A stretch of DNA of 64,000 bases from Teichococcus coralli (GTDB lineage Bacteria > Pseudomonadota > Alphaproteobacteria > Acetobacterales > Acetobacteraceae), in contig NZ_SNVJ01000005.1 in NCBI RefSeq assembly GCF_009829925.1, forward strand, positions 186,001-250,000. Reading direction: 5' to 3'. Position 1 is the first letter of the stretch; each line of letters begins with the position of its first letter. The position numbers and the translations under genes were made by a program. Shown here piece after piece: positions 43,109-52,152 of the stretch. The notes beneath the pieces are model-generated. The model was not told the DNA's origin. It worked only from the letters and a program-made list of their open reading frames with translations, and ran no database searches.

Positions 43109-43942
43109 TCAGCCGGCCAGTTCGCGCGAGCGGGTGGTGGCGGCGGCGATCGCCTGCGACATCAGCCGCGGCCAGGCCTCGGCGGCCATCAGCACGTTGA
43201 GCGCGCGCTCGGTGGTGCCCTTGGGGCTGGTGACGTTGCGGCGGAGCTGCGCCGCGTCCTCCTGGCTTGCCGACAGCAAGGCGCCGGAGCCGGCGACGGT
43301 GCGCCGCGCCATCTGCCGCGCCAGCGCCGGCGGCAGGCCCTGCTCGATGGCGGCGGCCTCCAGCAGTTCGGCCAGCAGGAAAACATAGGCCGGTCCGCCG
43401 CCGGAAACGGCGGTGACGGCGTCGAGCTGCCCTTCCTCCTCCAGCCAGGCAGTCTCGCCGATGGCGGAAAGCAGCTCGTCGGCCAGCGCGCGCTGCGCCG
43501 GGTTGACGCCGGGGCCGGCGAAGGCGCAGGTGAAACCCTGGCGCACGGCGGCGGGCGTGTTGGGCATGGCGCGCACCACCTGCGCCTTGCCCCCCAGCGC
43601 GCCGGTCATGCCCGCGATGGTCTTGCCGGCCATGATGGAGACCGCCAGCGCCCCTTCGCGTGCGAAGCGGGAAAGGGTGGGCAGGGCGGCGTCCGCCTGT
43701 TGCGGCTTGATCGCCAGCACCATGGCGGCGGGTGTGAAGCCGGCGGGGATCTGCTCCACCGCCGCGCAGTGGGTGACGCGCCCGGCGAAGCCGGCGGTGG
43801 CTTCGGAGGAGGGCTCCACCACCACCACCTGCTCGGCGCCGCGCTCCAGCCAGCCCTCCAGCATGGCGCCGCCCATTTTGCCGCAACCGACCAGCAGGAG
43901 GGGCGGCAGGGTGGCGCCGCCCGCCGTGGCGACGGAGCTCAC
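43109..43942 (-). CDS. proC: Pyrroline-5-carboxylate reductase
   Basis: Last step of proline synthesis: reduces pyrroline-5-carboxylate with NAD(P)H. The 277-residue protein has the dinucleotide motif LLLVGCGKMGGAMLEGWL, then VLAIKPQQ, RAMPNTPAAVRQG and the C-terminal signature AVSGGGPAYVFLLAELLE followed by RRNVTSPKGTTERAL. The start is a GTG whose first bases overlap the stop of the ybjN gene (GTGA), so translation is coupled. Confidence 0.93.
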   Translation of the reverse strand: MSSVATAGGATLPPLLLVGCGKMGGAMLEGWLERGAEQVVVVEPSSEATAGFAGRVTHCAAVEQIPAGFTPAAMVLAIKPQQADAALPTLSRFAREGALAVSIMAGKTIAGMTGALGGKAQVVRAMPNTPAAVRQGFTCAFAGPGVNPAQRALADELLSAIGETAWLEEEGQLDAVTAVSGGGPAYVFLLAELLEAAAIEQGLPPALARQMARRTVAGSGALLSASQEDAAQLRRNVTSPKGTTERALNVLMAAEAWPRLMSQAIAAATTRSRELAG

Positions 43943-44442
43943 GCCTCGCCCACGCAGTCCAGCATGGCCGCCGCCAGCGCCTCGGTGGGCGGCTTGCCGC
44001 CCCAGAGCACGAACTGGAAGGCAGGGAAGAAGCGCTCGCACTCGGTGATCGCGATATCCACCATGTCTTCCAGGCTCTCGGCACTGGCGCCCTGGGCGCC
44101 GCGCAGCAGCACGGCATGGCGGTAGACCGGCGCGCCTTCGTCGCTCTCGATGCCGAAATGGCCGATCCAGAGCTTCTCGTTGGCCAGCGCCAGCAGTTCG
44201 TAGAGCGGCGCGCGGCGGCCGGCCGGCACCTTCAGGTCAAAGGCGCAGGTGAAGTGCATCGCGCTGATTTCCTGCGACCAGGAGAAGAACAGGCCATAGT
44301 CGCACCACTTGCCGGGCGCCTCGACCGCCATCTCCCCGTCCGAGCGACGCTCGAAGGCCCATTCATTGGCGGCGACGATCTGCTCCAGCACGTCCAGCGG
44401 ATTGGCGGAACGGTCGCGATCAACGGTTTGCAAGCCGGACAT
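43939..44442 (-). CDS. YbjN domain protein
   Basis: A 167-residue soluble protein of the YbjN family (related to type III secretion chaperone-like folds; molecular role unsettled). Matching segments are NPLDVLEQIVAANEWAFERR, CDYGLFFSWSQEISAMHFTC and LLALANEKLWIGHFGIESDE. GGAGGTG is spaced 5 bases from the ATG. It heads the ybjN-proC-tetR-phasin run. Adjacent ybjN and proC genes are common in alphaproteobacteria, but no functional link is known to me. Confidence 0.85.
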   Translation of the reverse strand: MSGLQTVDRDRSANPLDVLEQIVAANEWAFERRSDGEMAVEAPGKWCDYGLFFSWSQEISAMHFTCAFDLKVPAGRRAPLYELLALANEKLWIGHFGIESDEGAPVYRHAVLLRGAQGASAESLEDMVDIAITECERFFPAFQFVLWGGKPPTEALAAAMLDCVGEA

Positions 44443-44635
44443 CGCGGCACCTCCTTCCCTCGGGGGACAGGGCCACCCAGATCTTGGGTGAAGCCAGATG
44501 CCCACACCACGATCTGGCATATCGCGGCGGTAAATACCGCCGCAAGAGGCAAGCGCCGAGTCTGGGAATCTGCCTGTCGGATTTTCGACGCAGCGCAGCA
44601 TGGGCGAAGGCAGCGAGCGGCGGTAGGGTCTCGCG

Positions 44636-45553
44636 ATGACGTCCGAGTCCCGTGCCGCAGCCCTGCCGATTTCTCCTCCTCGTCCGGGGCGGGAGCGCCT
44701 GGTCGGACTCGCATGCGCCCTCGGCGTGCTGGCGGTCTGGACGGGCTTTCTGCTCTCATCCCGTTTCGGCACCCGCCAGTTCCTCACGCCCTGGGACATG
44801 GCGGCGCTGCGCTATGCCGGCTCGCTGGTCGTGGGGCTGGTGATCGCGGCGGCCTTCGGCTGGCCCCGCCTGGCGCCGGGGCGCTGCCTGGCGCTGATGG
44901 CGACGGCCGCCTTCGGCTATCCCCTGCTGGCCTACTGGGGCTTCCGCTATGCTCCCACCGCCCATGCGGCGGTGCTGATGACGGGGATGCTGCCTTTCGC
45001 GGCAGCCCTGCTTGGTGCCGTCTTCCTGGGCGAGCTCTTTCCGCGCGGCCGGCTGCTTTCGCTGGGCGTGGTGGGCGGCGGCATCCTGCTGCTGGCGGCC
45101 GACACCTTCGGAGCGCATCCCGGCGCCTGGCGTGGCGACCTGCTTTTCCTCTCCGCCTGCCTCTCCTGGGCCAGCTTCACGGTGCTGATCCGCCGCTGGC
45201 AGGTGCCGGCGCTCACCGCCACCACCATGCTCGCCCTTTACCCGCCGCTGATCTATCTGCCGCTGTGGTGGCTGGGGCTGCCCTCCGAGATGGCCTCCGC
45301 CTCGCCCGGCGCCATCGCCTACCAGCTTGTGTATCAAGGCTTCTTCGCCGTGGTCGTGGCCGGCTTCCTGTTCACCCGCGCGGTGAACGCGCTTGGAAGC
45401 GCCCGCACGACCACCATCACGGCGCTGACGCCCGCACTGGCGGCGCTCGCCGCCGGGCCGCTGCTGGGCGAGTGGCTGGGTTGGGCGGGGCTTGCCGGGG
45501 TGGCGCTGGTTTCGGTCGGCATGGTGCTCGGCGTGCTGGGCAGGCAGCGCTGA
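44636..45553 (+). CDS. EamA/DMT-family transporter
   Basis: A 305-residue inner-membrane protein with ten predicted helices in two EamA repeats, the usual form of metabolite exporters of the drug/metabolite superfamily. The first repeat ends near LGELFPRGRLLSLGVVGGGILL and the second begins near GDLLFLSACLSWASFTVLIRR; each has the characteristic Pro/Gly-rich end (ALTPALAALAAGPLLGEWLG). Substrate unknown. It is first in a tight five-gene operon, with 1 bp before the NAD synthetase-like gene. Confidence 0.88.
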   Translation: MTSESRAAALPISPPRPGRERLVGLACALGVLAVWTGFLLSSRFGTRQFLTPWDMAALRYAGSLVVGLVIAAAFGWPRLAPGRCLALMATAAFGYPLLAYWGFRYAPTAHAAVLMTGMLPFAAALLGAVFLGELFPRGRLLSLGVVGGGILLLAADTFGAHPGAWRGDLLFLSACLSWASFTVLIRRWQVPALTATTMLALYPPLIYLPLWWLGLPSEMASASPGAIAYQLVYQGFFAVVVAGFLFTRAVNALGSARTTTITALTPALAALAAGPLLGEWLGWAGLAGVALVSVGMVLGVLGRQR

Positions 45554-45554
45554 G

Positions 45555-46907
45555 ATGGTGCGCTTCCTGCTCGCGGCGCTGAACCCGCAGCTCGGCGCCA
45601 TCGCGGCCAATGCGGAAGCCCTGCGCGCCGCACGTGCCCTGGCGGCCGGGCGCGGAGCGGCGCTGCTGGTCACGCCCGAGGCCTCGCTCAGCGGCGCGCC
45701 CGCGGCCGATATCGCCGCCCGGCCCGAGCTTCTGGACGCCTGCGAAGCAGCCCTGCAGTCCCTGGCCGCCGAAACCGCCGATGGCGGCCCGGGCCTCCTT
45801 GTCGGCGCCCCCTGGCGGGAGGCGGGGCGCCTCCGCAGCGGCATCCTGCTGCTGGAGGGCGGCAAGGTCATGGCCCGGCGCGCCGGCCATGCCCTTCCGC
45901 ATGGCGCCGATCCGCGCCTCACCCCCGGCCCCGCGCCTGGCCCCATGGCCTTTCGCGGCCTGCGCCTCGGCGTGATGAGCGGCGCCGACGCCGACGACCC
46001 CGCCATTGCCGAGACGCTGGAGGAAACCGGCGCCGACATGCTGCTCTCCCTGGCCGCCGCACCCTTTGCCGGCGAGCCGGAGGACCGCGCCAGCGACGCC
46101 GCCGTGGCCCGCGTGGTGGAAACGGGGCTGCCCTTCCTCGGCCTCGGCCTCCTGGGCGGGCAGGGGCCATGGGTCCACCCCGGCGGCGGGTTCGTGCTGA
46201 ACGCCGACCGGCGGCTCGCGGCGCGCCTGCCCGCCTTCCAATCCGGGCCGCTGCTGGTGCAATGGCAGGAAGGCGAGGCGGGCTGGCGCTGCGTGCCGCA
46301 GGCGCTGCCGGAGGCCATGCCGCCGCAGGAGCGCCTGTGGCGGGTCCTGCTGCTGGCGGTGGCCGATGCCGTGGCGAAGGGCGGCTACGCCGGCGTGATG
46401 CTGGACATGTCCGGGGGGGCCGCCGCCGCCCTGCTGATGGAGGTGGCGCGGGCGGCGGGGCTGCGGGTCTTTCCGGTGGGAGGCGAGGAGGCAGCCGTTC
46501 CTTCGCCCAAAGACGATGCCGCCCTGGAGGCGCTTGCGGCCGCGCGTGATGCGCTGCTGCTCAACGCCGCCACGGCGGACCGGCGGGCGCTCGGCCTGGG
46601 AAGCCGGGCCGGGCACCTAGCGCCGCTCGCCGAGATCTGGCCCGGCGAGCTCGCCGCCCTCGCCGCCGCGCGCGGCCTGCCGCCGCCTTCCCTGGACGGC
46701 GGGACCGAGGCCATGCTGCGCGGCCTGCTGGCGGAGAAGCCGGTGGACGCGCTGGCCGCGCAGGGCTACGACCGCGCCGAGGTGTCCCGGCTCTGGCGCG
46801 CCCTGGCGGCGGCTGCCCACAAGCGGCGTCAGGCGCCCGCCGCCCTGCGGCTCGGCCGGGGCCATTGCGACCCCTTCAGCAACGGAATGACGGGCCTCCT
46901 GCCATGA
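45555..46907 (+). CDS. Degenerate glutamine-dependent NAD synthetase homologue, probably inactive
   Basis: A 450-residue protein with the two-domain plan of NadE: an N-terminal nitrilase-like amidase and a C-terminal synthetase. Homology is seen at LLAALNPQLGAIAANAEAL, PEASLSGAP (Glu42 kept), GHALPHGADP and, at the end, HKRRQAPAALRLGRG. Key residues are lost. The amidase Lys (family K-x-x-L-P) is Gly111. The Cys (family I-C-E-D) is Ser/Gly in GVMSGADADD (142-143). The ATP loop SGG-x-D-S reads MSGGAAAA (286-291), and about 60 residues of the synthetase core are missing. The frame is intact and codon use normal, so it looks like a retained pseudoenzyme, not a fresh pseudogene. Confidence 0.75.
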   Translation: MVRFLLAALNPQLGAIAANAEALRAARALAAGRGAALLVTPEASLSGAPAADIAARPELLDACEAALQSLAAETADGGPGLLVGAPWREAGRLRSGILLLEGGKVMARRAGHALPHGADPRLTPGPAPGPMAFRGLRLGVMSGADADDPAIAETLEETGADMLLSLAAAPFAGEPEDRASDAAVARVVETGLPFLGLGLLGGQGPWVHPGGGFVLNADRRLAARLPAFQSGPLLVQWQEGEAGWRCVPQALPEAMPPQERLWRVLLLAVADAVAKGGYAGVMLDMSGGAAAALLMEVARAAGLRVFPVGGEEAAVPSPKDDAALEALAAARDALLLNAATADRRALGLGSRAGHLAPLAEIWPGELAALAAARGLPPPSLDGGTEAMLRGLLAEKPVDALAAQGYDRAEVSRLWRALAAAAHKRRQAPAALRLGRGHCDPFSNGMTGLLP

Positions 46908-47320
46908 GCGGCCAATTCGACGACACTCTCTTTGCGCCGCAGGGCGGCTTCAGCGTGCAGATCCGCGATCTCTCCGGCGGCAACGGCGCGGAGCCGGTGG
47001 AAACCATCCGTGGCTTCCAGACCCTGGCGCATGCCAACGGCTTCGCCCGCCGCTACGTGCGCGACAGCATCGAGCGCTGCCGCGCCCCCGGCCTGACCCC
47101 GGACGAGGTGCTGGCGGCCTGGTTCGCCTTCGGCGAGGATGCCGAGGTGATCGGCAGCGCCGGGCAGGGCTGGAGCAGCGGCAACGAAATCCGTGACTTC
47201 GCGGCCGATCCTGTGCGCGATCCCGAGGAGCGGAACTGGCGCATGCTCGACCCGCGCCGCATGGAGGAGGACGACGAGGCCCAAGGAGGCGGCGAAGGCG
47301 GCGAGGAGGACGAGGCATGA
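46904..47320 (+). CDS. Small acidic protein between nadE-like and gltX genes, unknown function
   Basis: A 138-residue soluble protein I do not recognise. The first 115 residues look folded (FSVQIRDLSGGNGAEPVETI, FQTLAHANGFARRYVRDSIE, VLAAWFAFGEDAEVIG). The tail (118-138) is Glu/Gly-rich and disordered. Its ATG overlaps the stop of the NAD synthetase-like gene, and its own stop overlaps the gltX start, both as ATGA. Such tight coupling suggests a conserved cluster member rather than a chance frame. Confidence 0.75.
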   Translation: MSGQFDDTLFAPQGGFSVQIRDLSGGNGAEPVETIRGFQTLAHANGFARRYVRDSIERCRAPGLTPDEVLAAWFAFGEDAEVIGSAGQGWSSGNEIRDFAADPVRDPEERNWRMLDPRRMEEDDEAQGGGEGGEEDEA

Positions 47321-48648
47321 AGCTCCGCTTCGCCCCCAGCCCGACCGGATATCTCCATGTTGGCAACGCGCGCATCGCCGTGGCCAACTGGCTGCTGGCG
47401 CGGCGCCATGGCAGCCGCTTCGTGCTGCGCTTCGACGACACCGACACCGCCCGCAGCAAGCCGGAATTCGCCGCCGGCATCGAGGAGGACCTGCGCTGGC
47501 TCGGCCTCGACTGGGATGAGAGCTTCCGCCAGTCCGATCGTCTTGAGCGCTACGAGGCGGCGGCTGAGAAATTAAAAAAAAGCAGCCATTTGTATCCCTG
47601 CTTTGAGAGCGAAGAGGAGCTTCGCTTCAAGCGCGAGCAGCGCCAGAAGCAGGGCCGGCCGCCGGTCTATGACCGCGCCGCGCTGAAGATGACAGAGGAG
47701 CAGTACGAGCGCGCGCTGGCCAATGGCAAGCAGCCCTACTGGCGCTTCAAGCTTTCGACGCGCGCCGTGGAATGGCAGGACGGCGTGCTCGGCCGCCGTT
47801 CCGTGAAGCTGCCGCCGATCTCCGATCCCGTGCTGATCCGCGCCGATGGCTCCTTCCTCTACACCTTCACCTCGGTGGTGGACGACCTGGAGACCGGCAT
47901 CACCGACATCGTCCGCGGCGAGGACCACGTCACCAACACCGGCGTGCAGATCGACATCCTGGAGGCGCTGAGCGGCAGGCCGAACAGCATCCGCTTCGCG
48001 CATCTGCCGCTGCTGACGGATGCGGAGGGCGGACAGCTTTCCAAGCGCCTTGGCTCCATGGGCCTGCGGCAGCTTCGGCGGGACGGCATCGAGCCGCCGG
48101 CGCTGGTCGGCTACCTGGCGGCGCTCGGCTCCTCGCAGGACCCGGTGGCGGCGCCCCCGGCGGAACTGGCGCCAGGCTTCGCGCTCGACAGGCTTTCCCG
48201 CTCCTCCGCCCGCTTCGATCCCACCCAGCTCCTGGCGCTGAACCGCCGCTACCTGCATGGGCTGGACTTCGCCACCGTGCGCGGCCGCCTGCCCGAGGGC
48301 GCCGACGAGGCCTTCTGGCTCGCCGTGCGCGGCAACCTGGACCTGCTGGGCGAGGCGCGCGACTGGTGGGAAGTGGCGCACGGCCCGGCCGCCATCGCGC
48401 CGCAGCCGGAGGAGGCGGATTTCCTCCGCCAGGCGCTGGAGCTGCTGCCGCCGGAGCCTTGGTCCGAGCAGACCTGGGGCGACTGGACCAAGGCGCTTGG
48501 CGCTGCGTCGGGGCGCAAGGGCAAGGCGCTCTTCCTGCCACTGCGCCGCGCGCTGACCGGCGAGGAGCATGGCCCCGAGCTTCGCCTGTTCCTGCCCGTC
48601 ATCGGTTGGGCGCGAGCGGCGGAGCGGCTGACGCGCGCAGCCGCATGA
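47317..48648 (+). CDS. gltX: Glutamate--tRNA ligase
   Basis: Class I synthetase of 443 residues that charges tRNA-Glu, and in organisms without GlnRS often tRNA-Gln. The HIGH box is HVGNAR in APSPTGYLHVGNARIA; RFDDTDTARSK follows; the KMSKS counterpart is QLSKRLGSM near residue 245. There is no zinc-binding cysteine cluster. An AT-rich patch (47571-47605) with eight consecutive A and a TTA codon interrupts the GC-rich coding sequence near residues 85-96. Alphaproteobacteria often carry two gltX genes with different tRNA preferences; which one this is cannot be told. Confidence 0.94.
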   Translation: MKLRFAPSPTGYLHVGNARIAVANWLLARRHGSRFVLRFDDTDTARSKPEFAAGIEEDLRWLGLDWDESFRQSDRLERYEAAAEKLKKSSHLYPCFESEEELRFKREQRQKQGRPPVYDRAALKMTEEQYERALANGKQPYWRFKLSTRAVEWQDGVLGRRSVKLPPISDPVLIRADGSFLYTFTSVVDDLETGITDIVRGEDHVTNTGVQIDILEALSGRPNSIRFAHLPLLTDAEGGQLSKRLGSMGLRQLRRDGIEPPALVGYLAALGSSQDPVAAPPAELAPGFALDRLSRSSARFDPTQLLALNRRYLHGLDFATVRGRLPEGADEAFWLAVRGNLDLLGEARDWWEVAHGPAAIAPQPEEADFLRQALELLPPEPWSEQTWGDWTKALGAASGRKGKALFLPLRRALTGEEHGPELRLFLPVIGWARAAERLTRAAA

Positions 48649-49487
48649 GCATCGCCGTCATTGGCGCTGCCGGGCGCTCGGGTGCGGCGCTCTGCCGCGC
48701 CCTGGCCGCGCGGCGCGAGGCCTATGTACCGGTTGTCCGGCGGCCGGCCGCCTGGCAAGCCCTCGGCCTGCCGGGCGAGGCCCGCCTCGCCGACCTCCGA
48801 GACCCGGCCGCGCTACGGGCGGCGCTTGCCGGGGCGGACAGGATCGTTTCCTGCGCCCATGCGCGCTGGGCGCCCGCCCTCCTGGCGGCGGCGCCGGAGG
48901 GAGCGACGATGGTGCTGATGGGCTCCACCCGCCGCTTCTCACGCTGGCCGGACGAGCATGGCGACGGCGTGCGCGCCGGGGAGGCCGCCTTCCTGGCGGG
49001 GGCGCATCCTGGCGTGATGCTGCACCCGACGATGATCTACGGCGCGCAGGGGGAGAACAACGTGCGACGGCTGGCCGCGCTGATGCGCCGGCTGCCCGTC
49101 GCGCCACTTCCGGACGGTGGCCGGGCGCTGGTGCAGCCGGTCCACCAGGAGGATGTCACCGCCTCGCTCCTGGCGGCGCTGGGGCGGAACTGGGCGGCGC
49201 CCTCCACGCTGGTGGTGGCCGGACCGGAGCCGATGCCCTACCGCGACTTCCTGGCCGCCGTGGCGCGTGCCGCCGGGCTGCGCGCGCCTCCTGTGCTGCC
49301 GGTGCCGGCGGCGCCCCTGCGGCTGCTCGCACGGATGACGCCCCTGCTGCCTTTCCTGCCCACCATCGGGCCGGACGAGATCCGCCGCCTGACGGAGGAC
49401 AAGGCCTTCGACATCACGCCGATGCGGGAGCGCCTCGGCGTCACGCCGCGTCCGCTGGCGGAGGGGCTGGCCGCGACGTTTGGCTGA
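48645..49487 (+). CDS. NAD(P)-binding protein, atypical SDR / complex I NDUFA9-like
   Basis: A 280-residue Rossmann-fold protein. The N-terminal dinucleotide motif is IAVIGAAGRSGAALCRAL. LMGSTRRFSRWPD and LHPTMIYGAQGENN near residue 120 replace the YxxxK region; HPTMIYG is common in NmrA/atypical-SDR proteins. The C-terminal part (MPYRDFLAAVARAAG, LPFLPTIGPDEIRRLTEDKAF) fits the nucleoside-diphosphate-sugar epimerase-like group. Its ATG overlaps the gltX stop. Substrate unknown. Confidence 0.78.
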   Translation: MSIAVIGAAGRSGAALCRALAARREAYVPVVRRPAAWQALGLPGEARLADLRDPAALRAALAGADRIVSCAHARWAPALLAAAPEGATMVLMGSTRRFSRWPDEHGDGVRAGEAAFLAGAHPGVMLHPTMIYGAQGENNVRRLAALMRRLPVAPLPDGGRALVQPVHQEDVTASLLAALGRNWAAPSTLVVAGPEPMPYRDFLAAVARAAGLRAPPVLPVPAAPLRLLARMTPLLPFLPTIGPDEIRRLTEDKAFDITPMRERLGVTPRPLAEGLAATFG

Positions 49488-49505
49488 GGCCACCCGGACG
49501 GAATG

Positions 49506-50723
49506 CTAAAGCGAGTAGGAAAGACGTAATCCGATCGCCTTGAAATTGCGGCTTTCATCAGTCAATAAGAGGTGGCCGTCCTGGTAGTTCAGCATGACCT
49601 TCACCATGGGATGGGGATACCAATTCAGCCCGGCGGTCCAGATCCGCTGCACGCCGCCCTGCAGCGGCCCGTCCCTGAGGTCAGCGACGCTGTAGCGGCC
49701 CGCCACCTCCAGCGCGCCCCAATGCCCGGCCGCCGCATCGAAGGGTTCCGGCGAGCTGGGGCGCTTCCAGGTGGCGGTTTCCGGATCATGGGAACGGGCG
49801 GCGCCGATCAGGGTGAAGGACGCCGCGACGTACCAGCCTTCGCCGTGGCGAGTGCCGCCCCGCGGCGTGTCGATGCCGATGACCTGATACTCCGCCTGCC
49901 CGAAGAAGCGCCCTGCCACGCCGGAAAGTTCCGGGCCGGCCGCCCAGAGGCTGTCTGCTTCGACGTCTCCGGTGTCCAGAAACCGCCGTGAATCCACCCG
50001 CAGTTCGGGGTAGCCGCTGAGGCTGGCTTCGTTGTATGCGCCGTCCTGGCCGGGGCGCCACTGATAGGCGGCGTTGGCGCCGAGCTGCACCAGCATCCCT
50101 TCCTGCCGCAGAGGGATTGCCGTGACGCGTCCGGCCACGCCCCGCTGGCCCCAGCTCTGCGGCTTCGACATCTCGCCGCCGGTGATGTAGGCGGCCATGC
50201 TCCACCGGTCCCGGCGCACCTCCAGCCCGGCGGCCTGTCGCCCGGTGCCGGTCGCGACGTCCGCGGCCAGATCGGAGATCACGGCGCGCTCGATGAAAAG
50301 CAGATCGAAGGAGCTGCCGGCCTGCTCCAGCATGTGCTGCGGCTTGTAGGCGCCGACCCGGACGGTGCCCCAGCCCAGGCCGTCCCAGGCCAATGAGGCC
50401 TCGTACAGGTCGCTGGCGTCACGCACGGAGGCGGCGCCGAAATCCCAGATGAAGGTTGCCTCCAGGTCATGCGGCAGGCTGGCTTCCACGCCGAGGCGGG
50501 CGCGCCGGAGATTGGTGCCCGAACGAAAGCCTCCAGGCCGGTCCTGGTCTCCATAGGCGCCGGCATCGAGGTCCAGCCGCAGCACGGGAGCCAGCTGCAC
50601 GGCGCCATCCCCCAGGCGCAGCTCGGGCACACCTTCTTCCGGCCACTCCAGCCCGCTCTGAGCCAAAGTGGCCGAGGGCAGGGCAAGCGTCAGAAGAAGC
50701 AGGGGCGTGGCGAATGGGCGCAT
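49506..50723 (-). CDS. Outer-membrane porin, OprO/OprP type
   Basis: A 405-residue outer-membrane beta barrel. A signal peptide covers residues 1-21 (ending ATLAQ). The body alternates short beta strands and acidic turns, beginning VLRLDLDAGAYGDQD and RRARLGVEASLPHDLEATFIWDFG (quoted in part: ARLGVEASLPHDLEATF), typical of phosphate-selective porins O and P. The end GLRLSYSL does not finish in Phe but in Ser-Leu. The ligand could be phosphate or pyrophosphate by family; no phosphate genes are adjacent. Confidence 0.85.
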   Translation of the reverse strand: MRPFATPLLLLTLALPSATLAQSGLEWPEEGVPELRLGDGAVQLAPVLRLDLDAGAYGDQDRPGGFRSGTNLRRARLGVEASLPHDLEATFIWDFGAASVRDASDLYEASLAWDGLGWGTVRVGAYKPQHMLEQAGSSFDLLFIERAVISDLAADVATGTGRQAAGLEVRRDRWSMAAYITGGEMSKPQSWGQRGVAGRVTAIPLRQEGMLVQLGANAAYQWRPGQDGAYNEASLSGYPELRVDSRRFLDTGDVEADSLWAAGPELSGVAGRFFGQAEYQVIGIDTPRGGTRHGEGWYVAASFTLIGAARSHDPETATWKRPSSPEPFDAAAGHWGALEVAGRYSVADLRDGPLQGGVQRIWTAGLNWYPHPMVKVMLNYQDGHLLLTDESRNFKAIGLRLSYSL

Positions 50724-50778
50724 GGCATTTCCCGGAGCTTGCGGATCGTTGCTGAAGCTCCCGGAGACGGATCAGGTT

Positions 50779-52152
50779 TCAGTTTTGTAATGTGGCTCGC
50801 GTGTCGAGCCGAGGCAGCAGCAGCGCCATCGCGCCAAGGGGCATCAGCCAGGCGACCCGTGCCTGATAGCGGTGGTGCGGCTTGGAAAGGGCGCCGGTGG
50901 CCATGGCGTTCGCCGCGACGCCGACCAGCAGCATCAGGACGAAGCCCAGGCGAAGCCGGCGCTCCGCCTCCGGCAGCGTTCCCTTTCCGCTGGCCAGCCT
51001 GCGCCAGGCGAGCAGCAGCGCCCCGGCACCGAGCACCAGCGCCGGGCCTTGCGGCCAGAGAAGGGGCGCGGCCAGGGCAGGCAAGCGGCCCTCGACCTGC
51101 GCCGAGCCGTCATGCGCCGCCACTTCCGCCGGGGGGAAGCCCTGCACCAGCCGGGGCCGGACGGAACTGCCCAGCGCCTGCCGGCTCAGCGTATCGCCGA
51201 CTTCCGCCTTGAACAGCTGCACCGCCGCGTTGCGCAGCGCGGCGGCGGCCACGCCGAAAGGTTCGCGTCGCAGCGTCTCGGCAACGATCTGCTGAGCCTC
51301 CGGCGCCAGGAGCACCCCGCCCAGGAAGCGGGGGCGGCCCTGCGCGTCCCGGTTCACCGGGCTGTCCGGCTCCCAGAGAAAGACATCGCTGTCGTCCGGC
51401 AGGCGGCCTGCCCAGGCGCAGAGATACCAGCCGCGCTGCGGGCAGGCGGCGGCGATGGTGCGTGCCGCCGGCCCGTCGGCGATCAACCGCGCCAGCAGGA
51501 AGGTGGCGCCATAAGGGGAGAGCGAGGCCTTCCCATGCCCGGCCGCGTTGGTGCCGACCAGCAGCAGCAGCGCAAGGCCCAGGGGAAGCGCGGCCCACAG
51601 CACCGGCGCGAGGCGGCGGGCAACAAGCAGCGTCAGCACCACCAGAGCGAGGGCGAGCGGGATGTGCGACAGGTGCGCGGCGATGCCCAGGGTCGCCAAG
51701 GCCAGCAGGTAGCCCAGCTCGCCACGCGAAAGGGCGGCATGCGGCGCGAAGCCGATCAGGAACAGCGCCAGCACCACCACCGGCGCGAAGACATCCGGCA
51801 TCAGCAGGGCCGCCACCCAGGGCAGGGCGGTCAGCGCGGCGAGGCTGGCGCAGAGCAGAAGATGGGCGGCCGGCGTGGCGCCGCCGCGCAGCACGCGCTG
51901 GACGAGCCAGAGCAGGTGGGAGACCACCAGCCCCTGCGCCAGCAGCGGCAGCCACAGCGTCTGCCGCCAGTGGAACAGGTGCAGCAGAGGGCCGTAGATC
52001 CAGGGCTTGTCCCAGATCATCAGCGGCTCGACCGTCTGCGCCAGAAAGGCACCGGTGTCGCTGAACAGGATCGGATAGCGGTTGAGGAAGGCCGGCCAGA
52101 CCAGCAGCAGCGCCGCCGCCAGGACGGCGGCGGGCGCGGCCAGCCGCCTCAC
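50779..52152 (-). CDS. Multi-spanning membrane protein, unknown function
   Basis: A 457-residue inner-membrane protein with about ten helices. A large hydrophilic part (about 230-345) lies between the eighth and ninth helix and probably faces the periplasm (PQRGWYLCAWAGRLPDDSDVF, EAQQIVAETLRREPFG). The N-terminal pattern (NRYPILFSDTGAFL with an acidic residue after the first helix) recalls GT-C-type glycosyltransferases, but I do not see their full signature. It overlaps moaE by 4 bases, so it is cotranscribed with the molybdopterin genes without an evident link. Confidence 0.7.
   Translation of the reverse strand: MRRLAAPAAVLAAALLLVWPAFLNRYPILFSDTGAFLAQTVEPLMIWDKPWIYGPLLHLFHWRQTLWLPLLAQGLVVSHLLWLVQRVLRGGATPAAHLLLCASLAALTALPWVAALLMPDVFAPVVVLALFLIGFAPHAALSRGELGYLLALATLGIAAHLSHIPLALALVVLTLLVARRLAPVLWAALPLGLALLLLVGTNAAGHGKASLSPYGATFLLARLIADGPAARTIAAACPQRGWYLCAWAGRLPDDSDVFLWEPDSPVNRDAQGRPRFLGGVLLAPEAQQIVAETLRREPFGVAAAALRNAAVQLFKAEVGDTLSRQALGSSVRPRLVQGFPPAEVAAHDGSAQVEGRLPALAAPLLWPQGPALVLGAGALLLAWRRLASGKGTLPEAERRLRLGFVLMLLVGVAANAMATGALSKPHHRYQARVAWLMPLGAMALLLPRLDTRATLQN

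Noticed and set aside
41828..44125. Open frame of 765 codons on the plus strand
   Set aside because: Antisense to the phasin, tetR, proC and ybjN genes, all of which have clear motifs and ribosome-binding sites.
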